Shown: piece by piece, positions 5,806 through 6,923 of the stretch
Layout: each line of letters opens with the position of its first letter
Position numbering within the stretch: the stretch's first letter is position 1
Assembly (NCBI GenBank): GCA_022573605.1
Contig: JACZTQ010000174.1
Location: 1 to 6,923, forward strand
DNA length: 6,923 nucleotides
Reading direction: 5' to 3'
DNA from: Pseudomonadota bacterium
GTDB lineage: Bacteria; Pseudomonadota; Alphaproteobacteria; Rhodobacterales; Rhodobacteraceae
The notes under the pieces: model-generated
What the model was told of the DNA's origin: nothing
Databases searched by the model: none
Seen by the model: only the letters and a program-made list of their open reading frames with translations
Program-made: the position numbers and the translations under genes

Positions 5806-6923
5806 TCAGGCCGGGGCCGGCAGCAGCACGCCGGGATTGAGGATGCCCTTCGGGTCCAGCCGGCGCTTGGCGCCGGCCAACGCCTCGGCGAAGAGGTCCG
5901 GGCGCTGGCGGCTGTACCAGGGCATGTGGTCGCGCCCCACCGCGTGGTGGTGGGTGATGGTGCCGCCATGGGCGATCACCGCGTCGAAGGCCTTGCTCTT
6001 GATCGCCCGCCACTGCTCGGCCAGCGCTCCGTGGCGGCCCTTGGCCTGGAACGAGAAATAGGGCGCCGGGCCGTCCGGGTAGCAATGGGTGAAGCGGCAC
6101 GAGACCGAGCCGGGCTGGCCGGTGACCTCGCGCGCCGCCGCTTCGGTGGCTGCCATCACCGCCTGGTAGAAGGCCGGGAAGCGTTCCCAGGTGATCGCGG
6201 TCTCGAAGGTGTCGGTGATGACGCCCATGCCGACGATGGTCTTCTTCCAGTAGGGCATGCGGATGAAGGCCTGGCGCCAGGCCCCGGCGGCGCCGGCGCG
6301 GTGGCCCTCGCCGCTGCGCGCGGTGTCGTCGTCGTAGCTGCCGCCGAAGTCGCGGCAGATCTCCAGCGCCCGGTCGAGCCAGGGCCCGACCGGATGGTCG
6401 TTGCTCTCGAAGGCGAGGATGACGACCGATTGTTTGCCGTCGCCGAAGCCGTTGTTGTAGGCCTCGGCCGCGTCCAGCAGGCGCAGGTTGGCCGGGTAGA
6501 GGGCCGCCTGGCAGATCGTGCGCACCGCCTCGGCCCCCTGCATCACATCGTCGAACAGCACCGCGGTGCCGCCGCGATGGGTGGGGCGGTCCTGGAGGCG
6601 CATCCAGGCCTCGGTGATGATGCCGAGCGCGCCCTCGGAGCCGATCATCAGGCGGTCGGGGCTGGGGCCGGCGCCGGAGCCGGGCAGGCGGCGGCTTTCC
6701 ATCGTGCCGGCCGGGGTCACCATGCGGATGCTCTCCACGAAGTCGTCGATATGGGTATGGAGGGTGGCGAAATGGCCGCCCGAGCGGGTGGCGATCATGC
6801 CGCCCAGGGTGGCCAGTTCCATGCTCTGGGGGAAGTGGCGCATGGTCAGGCCGTGGGGTTTGAGCTCGGCCTCCATTGCGGGCACCCGGATGCCGCCCTG
6901 GATGCGCGCGGCGCGGCTGTGCT
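5806..6923 (-). CDS. FAD-binding oxidase, alkylglycerone-phosphate synthase (AGPS)-like, N-terminus beyond window
   Basis: An open minus-strand frame of 371 codons runs from the right edge to the TGA at 5806. The left end of the protein (about 130-160 residues, first part of the FAD domain) is outside the window. Counting from an in-frame GTG at 6885, which is not the true start, visible landmarks are PHGLTMRHFPQS (10-21), LGGMIATRSGGHFATLHTHIDD (27-48), LPGSGAGPSPDRL and IGSEGALGIITEAWMRL (81-97), the conserved FAD-oxidase block. Then come FTHCYPDGPAPYF (265-277) and GGTITHHHAVGRDHMPWY (307-324), and RRLDPKGILNPGVLL at the end. The THHH motif is diagnostic of AGPS, which replaces the acyl chain of acyl-DHAP by a fatty alcohol in ether-lipid synthesis. 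Bacterial homologues may act on other 2-hydroxyacid-type substrates, so the exact reaction is uncertain. It looks intact and is transcribed towards the scarred region. Confidence 0.9.
   Translation of the reverse strand, partial: HSRAARIQGGIRVPAMEAELKPHGLTMRHFPQSMELATLGGMIATRSGGHFATLHTHIDDFVESIRMVTPAGTMESRRLPGSGAGPSPDRLMIGSEGALGIITEAWMRLQDRPTHRGGTAVLFDDVMQGAEAVRTICQAALYPANLRLLDAAEAYNNGFGDGKQSVVILAFESNDHPVGPWLDRALEICRDFGGSYDDDTARSGEGHRAGAAGAWRQAFIRMPYWKKTIVGMGVITDTFETAITWERFPAFYQAVMAATEAAAREVTGQPGSVSCRFTHCYPDGPAPYFSFQAKGRHGALAEQWRAIKSKAFDAVIAHGGTITHHHAVGRDHMPWYSRQRPDLFAEALAGAKRRLDPKGILNPGVLLPAPA

Noticed and set aside
1..6923. CRISPR arrays, tandem repeats or insertion-sequence ends
   Set aside because: I see no regularly spaced repeats and no transposase. 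The only mobile-element trace is the recombinase remnant.

Overview
This is a GC-rich window that looks like an alphaproteobacterial chromosome, probably of the Rhodospirillales type. That placement is an inference from base composition, the codon style and the protein families, because the window holds no rRNA or tRNA gene. It has three parts.

Left part (1-2820): ordinary, intact genes. The minus strand carries the N-terminal third of a 4'-phosphopantetheinyl transferase that runs off the left edge. Next, on the plus strand, come an XRE-type helix-turn-helix regulator with a large C-terminal domain and, 202 bp downstream, a 75-residue exported peptide rich in aromatic residues with one cysteine pair. 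A perfect 10-bp inverted repeat lies between these two. The peptide gene converges on a minus-strand S66 LD-carboxypeptidase, which would act in murein-peptide recycling. A strong hairpin between the two stops could end transcription from both sides.

Middle part (about 2820-5650): a scarred accessory stretch. It holds a tyrosine-recombinase remnant that has lost most of its catalytic domain and has His where the nucleophilic Tyr is expected. It also holds an out-of-frame junction between the first third of an M81 (MlrC-like) metallopeptidase and the C-terminal half of a Gfo/Idh/MocA oxidoreductase, and a short-chain dehydrogenase with a large internal deletion, a one-base frameshift and loss of the catalytic Tyr. 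Among these sits one gene that looks intact, a GNAT acetyltransferase. Several remnants still have good ribosome binding sites, so the decay looks recent and driven by deletion rather than by many point mutations.

Right part (5806-6923): the minus strand carries most of an FAD-binding oxidase of the alkylglycerone-phosphate synthase (AGPS) type with the diagnostic HHH motif. Its N-terminus lies beyond the right edge.

I see no CRISPR array, toxin-antitoxin pair, insertion sequence with clear ends, or complete novel system. The most interesting items are the regulator / exported-peptide pair and the cluster of genes broken by deletions.
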